Part shown: positions 12,870-24,100 of the stretch, piece after piece | Position numbering within the stretch: the first letter of the stretch is position 1 | Layout: each line of letters opens with the position of its first letter | Assembly (NCBI GenBank): GCA_004026145.2 | Contig: SWLE01000276.1 | Location: forward strand, 74,501 to 138,500 | Direction: 5' to 3' | Length of the DNA stretch: 64,000 nt | DNA from: Takifugu bimaculatus | Lineage: Eukaryota; Chordata; Actinopteri; Tetraodontiformes; Tetraodontidae | Notes under the pieces: model-generated | Databases searched by the model: none | Told to the model about the DNA's origin: nothing | What the model saw: only the letters and a program-made list of their open reading frames with translations | Program-made: the position numbers and the translations under genes

Positions 12870-12998
12870 GTTTATCGTTAAATGCGTCTAGATTCTCATC
12901 ATCAGTATTACATCTTTACATTTTCATGAAATTTCAATACATTACGTCATTTTCCTAGAAACACATTTCTTACACTCGGAGTTCAACATGGGTACAGC

Positions 12999-13359
12999 TT
13001 AAGACATCTTGAACAGTTCTTTTACATCTTGGATTACGTCGATCCATTCTTCATCGTCGTCCAGTAGAGATCGTTCTTCCACCTGCAGCACAGTACTAGT
13101 AACAACTGATCCCACGAGCCGGCCAATGCAACCCCGGACAAGAGGTACTACACAACAAGCTAGTAAATGTGTGGGGACTCTGGATCTTGTTCTAACCATG
13201 AATGTCCTAAGTGGCTAACTATGGTGCGCGTAGCTCTCATCCTGTCTCAGAGCACCTTTCTGTCTCTGATTACCTCCCTCCTGTCGGAAGTTCCGAAGGC
13301 CAAAACTCACGAGTCCTGCCGTCACAGCACTCACCACAATCAGGAAGAACAACTTCATT
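12999..13359 (-). pseudogene. env remnant: signal peptide and tail only
   Basis: At 13359-13216 a 47-codon frame begins with a hydrophobic signal-like segment and then stops. At 13199-12999 a separate 66-codon frame resembles the membrane-proximal and cytoplasmic end of a retroviral Env (basic, cysteine-containing segment). The surface subunit, fusion peptide and most of the transmembrane subunit are gone, so no entry function remains. The unit 2 counterparts include 37481-37281. The tail assignment is tentative. Confidence 0.5.
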
Positions 13360-13430
13360 TCCTTTTAGATCCTCTTCACAGGTTCTGACGGGGTTCAGCC
13401 GTTGCTGGACCTATACAGGCCGTCAGCCGT

Positions 13431-16400
13431 TTACGGAGAGTCCGCCACTGCTCCCTCGCCTTCACCTGGAAGAATCTTCTGTTTCTTACAATGGGAAAGG
13501 TGTATCCACGACAGTTTCCCGTCCACTCGAACTGCAGTCTTTGTGGTCAGCTGTACTTGATAAGGACCTTCCCATCTAGGCGTGTTCCACCTCTTCCGCA
13601 CAAACTTCTTCACCCACACGTAGTCGCCCGGTTGAATGGGTTCCTGGGGGGTGGAATCTGTGGAAGACACAGGACTAGGCAGAACATTTACAGCGTTCAC
13701 ACATCGGTTGAGTAACACTTTTTTCAGATAATCTGCTATTGTTTCCTCAACATGTTCTAGCTCATTTGTTGTTGCAAAGTATGGTAGGCAATAAGGCCGC
13801 CCATATAATGCTTCAAAAGGTGTGATGCCTGTTTTCTTGTGCGGTGTTATGTGCATCCATAATTTCACCAGGTCGAGACAAAACATCCAGTTCTTTCCTG
13901 TCTCGTCCATACACTTCTTCAGTCTGTTCTTAATAGTACCGTTGACTCTTTCAACCAACCCTGCACTCTGGGGGTGGTATGCGCAGTGATTCTTCAAATC
14001 AATGTCCAAAGTTACTCCAACAGTTTTCACTATCTCATTTACAAAATGGCTTCCATTGTCGCTCCAGATGACCTTCGGAATGCCAAACCTGGGAATGATC
14101 TCTCTACATAAGACTTTTGCCACTGTCAGTGCATCTGCTTTTGCTGTGGGGAAAATTTCTACCCACCTAGTAAATCCATCTAACACTACTAGACAATATT
14201 GTTTACCTTCACATGGTGTTAGCTGAATAAAATCTCGAAAAACTGTGTGAAATGGATGATTTGGTAATGGTGTAGTGCCTGCAGGGGCCTTAAGGGCTCC
14301 CTGTGGGCTGTGTTTTACACAAATAGCACATTGTGAACAAAATATTTTTGAGTATGTATGAAATCCTATAATGTTCATTAACCATCTGTACCATCCCTCC
14401 TGTTGAGACATGGCATGGCCCATGGCTCACTAATGCTGCCCATTTATGCATATTCCGGGGAAGGATTGGCTTGTTTCCTATGGTTAACAGTCCTTTGTCA
14501 TCCAGTTTGGCTCCTCGCTTCTTCCACGTGGCCTTTTCCTTTTCTGGAGCACTTTGTTGCATTTCTTTTAGAATATCACTATCTGCAGGTTCTAAGGTAA
14601 ATGATTCCTCATTATCAAGAAGTGTGTTGTTATTTGCTGCAGCCTTTGCGGCTCTGTCAGCAAAGGCATTGCCTTGTGAGACTGCGTCTGTGTTGTTAGT
14701 GTGTGCAGTGCATTTACATACAGCTATTTTACGTGGCTGCTGTACTGCTGCCAATAACTTTTTTAACAGTTCTGCATGCATGACCGGTTTGCCCGTCGAA
14801 GTTTTCATCCCTCTTAAATTCCACTGTTGAGCAAACACAAACAGCATGGAAAATGCATATTGACTATCTGTGTAAATGGTAACATCTTGTCCTTTGCTTA
14901 GTTCACAAGCACGTGAGTGCGACGAGTTCTGCTGCTTGAGCAGAATAGAAAGAGGGAAGTGGTTTCGCCTCCACCACCTCAGTTGCTGTGACTACTGCAT
15001 AGGCAGTTCTAGTGTGTCCACAGTCATCCCTTCTCGATGATCCATCCACAAAGAGTATCCGTCCTGTAGTCAACGCAACATCACTGAGATCTGGTCGCGG
15101 CAGGACCTTGGTGGAGACGTCATCCAGGCAGTTGTGCTGGTGTCCCTCTTCTACGGTGGGTAGCAGCGTTGCAGGGTTTAGGGTCGTGCAGCGACGAATC
15201 GTCAGATTCGGCTGAGACAGCAACACTGCCATGCAGGAAAGATGACGTGCGGGCGACAGGAACGCCATCTTACTTTGTAGCAGCAGTATTGACACTGCAT
15301 GTGGAACTAGCAAAGTTAGCTCATGATATAGCACCGCTCCTGCGGAGGCTTTTACTGCCTCAGATGCTGCCACCACTGCTTTAACGCATGGCGGGAGTGC
15401 ACAAGCTATGGGATCTAGCTTGTGGGAGTAGTAGGCTATTGGCTGTCTCTTATCTCCGTGCTTCTGTAATAAAACTGAAGTCATAAAGTCACCCTTGCTG
15501 TGACGGGTGCAGTTAGGACCCAAATGCAGCACTCTGGAAAGCTGGACCGTAGTAATGACTTTTATTAACACACGGGCAAACAGGAACTCAGGCAGACCAG
15601 GAAACACAGGAAATAGTCCGTTCTTCCGGCTCTGGGCCCGCACAAAGTCTATGGGTTGGAGGCTCGGGGAGTGGGACGAGCAGCAGCGAAGTCGGGGCCG
15701 GGCGGAGAAGTCAAAACCAGGTGAGCAGACAGGAACCAGAGACACTGAGGGTAGTCCGGGGAACAGGCAAGGCAGGCAGAACGAAGACAGGCAGGGTCGG
15801 TAACGGGTAATCCGGCAGGGAAACAACGCTGGAAAGTCTTGCATGAAAGCAGAAGAACAATCTGGCACTGAGTGAGTGTGAGGCTGGAGAATATATACAC
15901 TGGTAGGTGAGCTGATTGATGAGTGAGGGCAGGTGTGTGATCAGAGGGTGTGGTGATCAGTGACTGAGAGCAGGTGTGTGATCAGAGGGTGTGGTGTGAG
16001 CAGGGGAGTGGAAAAGTACTGGGACAGGAGGGAACTGGGGAAAAGGGGCTGTGACACTTGCAGTCAACAACCTGCTCAAAAGGCTTCTGATAGTCTGGCA
16101 GCTTTAACACTCCAGCACCTACAAGGGCCTGTTTTGTGTGTGTAAATGCTTCTTCAGCTTCAGGGGTCCAAGTTAACACATCAGTCATTGCTAAGGGATT
16201 ATCATACATCAATGCTTGTAAAGGGGCAGTTATTTTCGCATAATCTAAGATCCATGATCTGCAAAAATCCACTAGTCCTAAGAATGACATCATCTGCTTC
16301 TTTGTTTTTGGTTTTGGGGCTTCAAGTACTGCTGTTTTCCTCGACTCAAGAATAGCTTTACCATTATGTGTCAAAACATGGCCCAGATAAACCACTTCCT

Positions 16401-17143
16401 GCTTCACCAGTTGCAGTTTGCTTTTGCTTAATCTATGGCCTTGTGAGGCTAGCCAGTGTAGCAATGCTGACGTGTCTGACCAACAATCTTCCTCTGTTTT
16501 TGACGCCATGAGGATGTGATCCACGTAGACGAGGATTTCACTTCCACACGGAGGTTTAAACTTAGCTAACGATGACATCATTACTTGAGAGAAGATTGTG
16601 GGACTCTCACAGTAGCCCTGAGGTAACCTTGTCCAGGTGTACCTCCGTCCTTGAAACGTAAATGCAAACCAAAACTGGCTGTCTGGATGTACTGGTACAG
16701 AGAAAAATGCATTGGATACATCTATCACCGTGTACCACTGATGTTCAGGGTTTAAGTCGTTCAGCAGAGTGTATGGATCTGCGACTAAAGGAGACCTAGG
16801 GACCACTGCAGCGTTTACAGCTTGCAGGTCCTGCACCATCCGCCAGCCGGTAGATGGTGGTGACTTCCTTAATGGAAATAGGGGTGTATTTACAGGAGAT
16901 TCAGGACACTCTCTGATGACTCCTGCTTTAAGCAGTGAGTTAAATATCGGAACAATACCCTCCTGTGCATCAGTCTTAAGGGGATATTGTCTCTGAAATG
17001 GTCTATAATCTGATTTAGGGATTATTTTTACAGGTTCTGCTCCTTTTATAAGACCTACATCCGCAGGTCCTTCCGACCATAATTCAGGGGGAAGCTCTTT
17101 CAGCTTCTCCTCTTCCTCCTGCGTGAGGAAGATGTTTTCTTCT
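13431..17143 (-). pseudogene. ERV pol (RT, RNase H, integrase), disrupted
   Basis: Reverse transcriptase spans about 17090-15990 ([18 protein letters not shown], active-site box YVDH where YVDD is usual). RNase H lies between about 15490 and 14430 ([14 protein letters not shown]). Integrase runs 14423-13431 with the zinc-binding CXXC, then [18 protein letters not shown] and [11 protein letters not shown] as the D,D,E triad. The gene is split by a solo LTR at 15499-16056 and by at least two frameshifts. Gene order and integrase style are gamma/epsilon-like. No functional enzyme is expected. Confidence 0.88.
15499..16056. mobile_element. solo LTR inserted into the ERV (unit 1 only)
   Basis: 558 bases starting TGTGACGG and ending GCTGTGACA, flanked by the 5-base duplication CTTGC (15494-15498 and 16057-16061). 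Unit 2 has the uninterrupted site near 39770. TG...CA ends with a 5-base duplication fit a solo LTR. The family is not identified. Confidence 0.85.
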
Positions 17144-18009
17144 CATGAACTCTGGTCTGTGAGGTGCGTTGCTGGATGAGTCAGCAACCATGTTTTAAGG
17201 GGAATGCGCCACACCTGGAACTGATCATTAAAATCAACCTCACCCTTAGGCCTATAGGGCAGGCTGCTCCAGTGTTTTACGTCACATCCCAAGTCTTGCC
17301 ATCTTTTCTTAAGCGGTTTAGCAATAGAAACATGTGGTACAGAACCTGACACTTTGAATAGTGCTGCTGCTTCGGCGGAAAGGCTTCCTGCCGTGCAGAC
17401 AGCTGTTTGACCACACACATATAGGTGCATAATTACAATCATTTGTGGATCTTTGAGTTTAGAAAACTGCTCTGCATAGCTTGATGTGCCGTGTGAGTCT
17501 GATTTACAGATCTCACCAATGCGCTCCACGTGCATGGTTACATGCAGGTCAGCTTGATTGTGGAGCTGGGCTTCAGGCTGTAAGTATGACAGAGCTTTAC
17601 CATATATCATAGTGATTGGGTCAGAAAATGGAGGGGGCTGCTTTTCAGGAATGTTGAGTGACCAGTATTTACTGCACATCCCTCCTTCCCTCACCCACAG
17701 ATTAACCATTCTATCTACAGACCATATTCCTTCGGCTGTAGTGCGAATCATCAACTGAAGCTGAGAGATAAGATCTCTTCCTAACAGATTTACGGGACAT
17801 GTGGTGGAGATCACGAAAGGGGCTTTAAGTGTGATTCCACTTACAGGGTCACAAACATCTACAGGAACTGACATTCTTTCTTTAGTTACGAGACCATTTG
17901 CTGATCTCACAAAAATCTGTGTAGAAGTTGGCTTTAGAGCTATTGGATCTCTAATTACTGATTTACCTGCACCCGTGTCTACTAAAAATGTTAAAGAATT
18001 GCCTAACAC
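17143..18009 (-). pseudogene. ERV protease and linker to pol
   Basis: An aspartic protease frame with FLVDTGAGKS as the catalytic D-T-G motif and VNLLGRDL near the flap/core end. The frame continues about 180 residues and stops (TGA/TAA region near 17143) before RT. The protein depends on processing with gag and pol and is not expected to act in this broken provirus. Confidence 0.75.
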
Positions 18010-18153
18010 GGTCAGTTGTATTTCTGGTTTGCCTTCAGCAAACAGGAAGATGGTTTCTAAGTCTAAAACATCTTCTAAGTCATCTTTTTCAAATTGGTCA
18101 AATTTTGTGCCCTGATTTGTTTTAATTTTTGTGACATCTTTTTCCAGTTCTAG

Positions 18154-19584
18154 TCATTGTTGAGGTGGATTAGAACTTTGCTGCTGTCCTCTATTGTATC
18201 TCTGGTCACGTTGTTTCTTTCTGCAATCACGTTCCCAGTGTCCATAATTTTTACAATAATGACACCGATCATTTTCACGGGAGTTGCCTCCTCCTCCCCT
18301 TCCGCCTCGGCCTCGCCCACGCCCTCGGCTTGGGAGAGGGTTGGCATTGAAAAACATGCCTGTTAATTGGTTCTTACTTTTTTGGCATTGTCTTTCAGCA
18401 TGCATAGCATGTTGTTCATAGCGGTTTAGGTTACAAGTTCCGAAATCAACTAATTGTCTCTCTACCCAGGTTTTTATCTCTGGTTTTGATCCCCCATGTA
18501 TAGTTTGCTTTAACTGCTGTTGGTAGGGACCTTCTGGTTCTTCCGCATACGGAATTCCACTATTTTTCCGGAACACATCTTTCATTCTCATGCTATAGTC
18601 TTCAAAACTTTCGTCAGTCTTCTGTCTCGTGGCCGTAATGGCGCTGTAGTCAGCTCGTCTGGTAAAAACAGTTTGCATGCGCTCGTACAGTCTGTCAAGT
18701 CAGTCATTTAGTTCTTGGCTGCCAGGCTGCCATGGTTGTTGAGTGGCTGGATCCACTGGGACCCAATCTCCTCTAACAGTGCCCCATTTCTTGCCATTAA
18801 CGCACATGAGGACTTGCTGGGTTTCAGTACCGTTAGTATGGTAACTTCTTAGTAACTGTCTTATGTCTTGGATGCACGACTCTATGTCCATTTGGGGCGA
18901 GGTTATGTCATCACAAGCTTTTTTACAGTCTTCTGGAGTCCAGGTTCTATACACCAAGATAGTAGGATCTTGACCCTGCACACCGGCTTGTGGATTTGCA
19001 ACCTGGATCATTGGGTACATCTGCACAGTGTTGTCCTGCATGTGGTAATTTCTGTACCCGGCTCCCCATGGAGAGGGGCCCAAAAAGGGATTAGTGTTCA
19101 GAGCCAGGGGATCTAAGGCTCCGGGCGGGTCCAATGGGACCGCCTGAGGGGGAGCTAGTGGAACAGGAGGTGGAGGAACATACGGGGGAGGCATGTTTAT
19201 CAGTTGACTCCTGCATCCTGTTTCGTTGTCCTCCGCCCTCACGTACGCACTCAGCGATGGGTAAAAGGAGTTCTCATTTTTCTCTTCTTTTTCTCTTTTT
19301 CGTTTCTCTTTTTCTTGATTTTGTTTTTCGCTTCTATATTTTGATTCAGTGAGCCAGAGATGACTTTGTGTCAACCCCACATTTACTTTTGGATTCTTTC
19401 CATATTCTATTAAATCTTCTTTTAATTTTGTAATATTGCCTGGCCTGTCTAAGTTACCATCCCAATCGAACTTAGCCATCCACAGCTGAACATATGAGCA
19501 TGAACCTGGATATTTGTCTTCCATGTGTTTACATGATGCTGGAATTTCGTATTCAGCACCTTTTGTGGAATGTTGGTTGCCCAT
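18154..19584 (-). pseudogene. ERV gag with in-frame TGA
   Basis: Starts MGNQHSTKG (glycine 2, a myristoylation-type start). A proline-rich part contains PPPYVPPPP, a PPPY late-domain motif. A TGA codon sits at about 18699-18701, after which the same frame runs on to 18154 with an arginine/glycine-rich stretch and one zinc knuckle (CHYCKNYGHWERDC) of nucleocapsid type. The TGA may be a dead stop or a read-through codon, but gammaretroviral read-through sits between gag and pol, not inside gag. Unit 2 lacks gag entirely. Confidence 0.8.
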
Positions 19585-20043
19585 GTTTGCACTTTATTTA
19601 TCAGTTTTTATGTATTTGGGTGGAGATTTCCGATCTCCCGACTGAACAACCCTCAATCCCTACAGGATATCTAGTTCAGTCCCTCCGCTGTGGCCTTATA
19701 ACCCCTCTTTTTTAATCAGGAGAGTATACACCAAGCTTCTACCTCTGAGGAGGCGGGTGTATCTTGCCTCTGCTTCTCTCCCAATGACCAGGGAGGCAAT
19801 ACCGCGGTATTTTCCGTGTAGCGCTTTTTGTGTCTTATACTCACTCCGTTGTCTCGATGGTTTCTCTCTGAGTTGTTTTGGTGCCTTCTTCCCGTCACTG
19901 GAGATGGTCGCCCTGGGAGGGACGAAGACCGGCCTTCCGTCAACTCGTGATGAAAGGTCTTTCGATTCGGACGTCTTTTTGACTCCGGCTGCGCAGACTT
20001 CGGCGTTCGGTCGTCCCACGGCGCTCCTCTCCAGGTCTTGGGA

Positions 20044-20060
20044 TCCGGCTCGAAGGACCA
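20044..20060 (-). other. ERV primer-binding site, tyrosine-tRNA type
   Basis: On the minus strand, seven bases after the 5' LTR, TGGTCCTTCGAGCCGGA is complementary to the 3' end of vertebrate tRNA-Tyr including CCA (17 of 17 bases by my recollection of that tRNA). Confidence 0.7.
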
Positions 20061-20067
20061 AATTTTG

Positions 20068-20389
20068 TGAGGGTGAAGTTTTGATCACCCGCGCTGTTCG
20101 TTCACCAGACTCAGAGTAACCACGCAAACAACAGGAGCAGTTCAAGCTTCCTCTGTCAACTCCGTTCGTCTGCTGCTCGCTCACCTCTTTTATTGGTGCA
20201 AACAGAATGGGTGTCCCAACAGGATCTCATAACTCATTGTCTTCTGACATCTTCTCCCATCTTCAGCACCTTTACGAAACACCCTCATGTTCTTCTTTTC
20301 TTATCAACATTCCTCAAACACTCAAAATCTACATACAATAGCATTTAAAGATAATACTAATAACAACAATAACAATAATTCTTCTCACA
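20068..20389 (-). repeat. ERV 5' LTR (unit 1)
   Basis: 322 bases with the same ends as the 3' LTR but lacking two internal blocks, hence 89 bases shorter. The remaining sequence is near identical by eye. Confidence 0.88.
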
Positions 20390-21196
20390 AGACTCAGGAG
20401 GATCAAAGATGGAAGTTCTTCCTTTTCAGAAACCAAACAAAGCTCTTTGCGCTCTTCATACCACGAAGCTAATTTTTTCTCACGCTAACAGGTTAACCTG
20501 TAACCGTGGCAACATGTTAAACATGTTAAACTTTGGAGCTTGAGTCTGTTGCTGCTGTCAAGAGCACTGAAACGGTGCAACTTCTTTATTCTTTAGCTTC
20601 CTCCCTCCTCGGTTCCCATCCCTCCAAAGAAGATCAGAGAGAAGCAGGAGGATTTCGAGAGGCTGAGGAACACGTGCACCTCCTTGGTCGCGCGCATCGA
20701 GGTCAGCGCGGCGCCGCTCATCGGTCAGACGTCTTCGTAAGGACGATGACGTCATGTTTCTATTCTGACCCCCAGCGTCAGAGCCGAACCACCAAGACGA
20801 AGATTAACCTGTTGACGTTGCTCCAGGACTCAGAAAGCTCTGTTGCATCCAGAACCTCCACAAGTGCAGATAGAAGAAGCCAAATATGTGGAAAACCTTC
20901 AGTTCAGAGTCTTGAGGAAGCTGCTGAGAATCACAAGGAACAGTAAGTTGGGTCGGAGCGGTTGGATCCCGTCCAGCAGAAGCCCACAGATCTCCATCGA
21001 TGTGCTTTGACTTGTCGTTCCTGCAGTTTCAGGAGAACCAGCAGCGTCTCCAAGGCCACAACCGAGCAGGTTCCTGTTTTGTGAGCTTTCTCAGAAGGAA
21101 GTGCTTTTTTATATCGAAACAAATCTGCAGCTGTGAGGTCGTCAGAAGATCGCGGACGTCGCGAGACGTTTTCCCGGGATCTTTAAAGGTGATAAA

Positions 21197-24100
21197 ATGG
21201 AGGGACTCGCTGATCTGAGGGAGAAACCCTGTGGAGGTAAGAAGGCTTCTGTAACCACCGCCAAAGTCAGACGTCACTGAAGAGAAATCTTGTTGTTTGT
21301 GTCAGACGTTGGTTCCACAAACCGGGCAGAAGTTCATCAGTTCAGTCCCAGTTTAAGCGCTCAGGGCGGGAGCGTCCTGGTCGCTCCCTCCATCACTGGC
21401 TCCAGCATCCGCAGCCTGAACATCATCATCTCCCCCAACCCAGGTGAGACTTCAGATCTGGGGGGGACCAGAGCGGGTGTCTGATCTCTGCTGCTCCTCA
21501 TCTTCCAGGGTTGAGCTCATCGAAAGAAGCCTTGAACAACAACAACAATGGAGAAGTCGATCTGCAGCCCCCAGGTCAGCACTTCATCCTGCCCCCCGAG
21601 GGAACTGAGACGTCCCCCCAAAGGGGAGAGGAACCTTTCTCCTTCTGTCCTCCAGACCGGACTGCTGAGTGTCGGCAGCAGCTGAAAGCAGCGATTAGGA
21701 GAAGGTTCAGTCACTTACTGGAAGGAGTGACGATAGACGCCAGGAAGACGCCTCTCCGCCAGATCTACACCGAGCTCTACATCACGGAGGGGGGGAGCGG
21801 GGAGGTCAACAAGCAGCACGAGGTGAGGCAGATCGAGGCGTCTCCCAGGGTGGACGCCAGGGACAAATGCATCAGCTGCAACCAGCTCTTTGCCGAAGGA
21901 CAAGACTTCCAGATCAGGAGAGTGATGACCAGGGGGGTCGCTGGCGTCGGCAAGACCGTCCACGTCAATAAGTTCACTCTGGACTGGGCCGAGGACGGAG
22001 AGCACGACCACCTGGACTTCGTCTTTCCTTTGTCTTTCCGAGAGCTGAACTTAATGAGGGAGAAGAGGCTGAGTTTTGAAGAGTTACTCGCCGTCTTTTT
22101 CCCCGAGACCAAAGAGTCCGGAATCTTCAAAAGTGTCTTCATCAGAATCCTCTTCATCCTGGACGGCCTGGACGAGAGCCGCCTGTCCCTGGACTTCGAG
22201 AACAGCGAGATCCTGGCGGACGTGACGCAGGAAGCCTCCGTGGCGGTGCTGCTGACCAACCTGATCAGGGGCCGACTGCTCCCGCTGGCTCTGGTCTGGA
22301 TCACGTCCCGCCCGCTGGCGTCCGCTCAGATCCCCCTGGAACACCTGCATCTCGTGACAGAGGTGCGCGGCTTCAACGACCCCCAGAAGGACGAATACTT
22401 CAGGAGGAAAATTCCCGAGAAGCCTCTCGCAGACAGAGTGATTGCGCACGTGAAGTCCTGCAGGAGCCTCCACATCATGTGCCACCTCCCCATCTTCTGC
22501 TGGATGGCGGCCACCGTCCTCCGCAGCAAGCTGTCCACGGCGGACGGCGAGGACTCCCCAAAGACGCTGACGCAGATGTACATCCACTTCCTGTCCCTGT
22601 ACGTGGACAATGTCAACAAGAGGCTGCCTGACAGCAGCGAGTCGAAGGCGGACGTCTTGAGGGCCAATCTGATGTCGCTGGGCGACCTGGCCTACAGACA
22701 GCTGGAGCAGGGCAACCTGATCTTCTACGAGAAGGACCTGGTGCAGAGCGGCATCCAGGTGACGCAGGCCTCCGGGTTCTCGGGCGTCTACACGCAGATC
22801 TTCAGTGAGGAGATGATTCTGTGCAGGGAAAAGATGTTCTGCTTCATCCACCTCAGCATCCAGGAGTTCTTCGCCGCCTTGTACGTCTTCCTGAAATTCA
22901 ACAACGACAACTTCAACGTGCTGATCAGGAAGCTGTCGCCTTCCAGATATTTCCCCTTCAGAGACACGTCCGAGCTCGTCCTCTACAGAGGAGCGGTGGA
23001 AAAGGCCTTGCAGAGCGAGGAGGGACATTTTGACATCTTCCTGCGCTTCCTCTTGGGCCTGTCTCTGGAATCCAACCAGACCCTGTTGAAGCACCTGATG
23101 ATCCAGAACAGAACCCAGCAGCGCACCAGAGCGGAGATCATCAAACACATCAAGGAGAAGATCAGGAGAAGCTCGTCGGTGGACAGATGCCTCAATCTCT
23201 TCCACTGCCTGAACGAGCTGAACGACCGCTCCCTGGTGGACGAGATCCAGAGCCACCTCCGGTCCGGGCACCTTCACCAGAGCAAGCTTTCCTCCTCCCA
23301 GTGGAACGCTCTGGTGGTGGTTCTGTTGGCGTCAGAAGAGGATCTGGGTGTGTTCGTGCTGAGCCAGTACGCTCGCTCAGAGGAGGGACTCCTGAGGCTG
23401 CTGCCTGTTGTCAAAGCTGCTCAGGAAGCAAAGTGAGTCTGAAGGAAGTCGGAGCGGAACCAGCGCTTCTTCACAGTGTCCACGGTTCCTCACGGTCTCC
23501 ACGGTTCTTCACAGTTCCTCACGGTCTCCACGGTTCCTCACGGTCTCCACGGTTCTTCACGGTCTCCACGGTTCCTCACGGTCTCCACGGTTCTTCACGG
23601 TTCTTCACGGTCTCCACGGTTCCTCATGGTTCTTCACGGTCTCCACTGTTCCTCACGGTCTCCACGGTTCTTCACGGTTCCTCACGGTCTCCACGGTTCT
23701 TCACGGTCTCCACGGTTCTTCACGGTCTCCACGGTTCCTCACAGTCTCCACGGTTCCTCACGGTTCTTCACGGTCTCCACGGTTCTTCACGGTCTCCACG
23801 GTTCCTCACTGTCTCCACGGTTCTTCACGGTCTCCACGGTTCCTCACGGTCTCCACGGTTCTTCACGGTTCTTCACGGTCTCCACGGTCACTCACTGTCT
23901 CCACGGTTCTTCACGGTCTCCACGGTTCCTCACGGTCTCCACGGTTCTTCACGGTTCCTCACGGTCTCCACGGTTCCTCACGGTCTCCACGGTTCCTCAC
24001 GGTCTCCACGGTTCTCCACGGTTCCTCACAGTCTCCACGGTTCCTCACGGTCTCCATGGTTCTCCACGGTTCCTCACGGTCTCCACGGTTCTCCACGGTT

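Larger units (their letters stand above)
12449..20389 (-). mobile_element. endogenous retrovirus (gamma-like pol, env largely deleted), unit 1 copy
   Basis: A provirus on the minus strand with TG...CA ends and a 4-base target duplication AGAC (12445-12448 and 20390-20393). Order on the minus strand: 5' LTR, tyrosine-tRNA-like primer site, gag, protease, RT, RNase H, integrase, env remnant, polypurine tract, 3' LTR. It lies in the intron between the RING exon and the coiled-coil exons of the PYD-RING gene, in antisense. Lesions: stop in gag, a changed RT active site, frameshifts in RNase H (near 14910) and between RNase H and integrase (near 14365), a solo LTR inside the RT/RNase H region, and collapsed env. 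Not competent. Confidence 0.92.
11454..21136 (+). pseudogene. PYD-RING gene, unit 1 copy, coiled coil lost
   Basis: Exons 11454-11715 (pyrin domain; [18 protein letters not shown] start, LREFKWYL helix) and 11813-12144 (RING finger CSIC...CGHSFC...CSLC) are intact and splice in phase. The next exon 20597-20701 ([19 protein letters not shown]) is also intact. The following coiled-coil exon starts at 20776 but is cut at 20806 by a deletion of about 409 bases relative to unit 2. That removes its donor and the 23-base exon, and the fused frame stops at 20944-20946. A second loss of about 390 bases removes the last exon's stop and the poly(A) region; the alternative last frame stops at 21136. An ERV of 7.9 kb fills the intron after the RING exon. 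It may still encode a PYD-RING protein with a different tail; otherwise it is a pseudogene. Confidence 0.75.

Noticed and set aside
22084..23277. 397-codon minus-strand ORF opposite the NLR
   Set aside because: Shadow of the GC-rich NACHT exon; no family match, and the plus frame carries all domain motifs.
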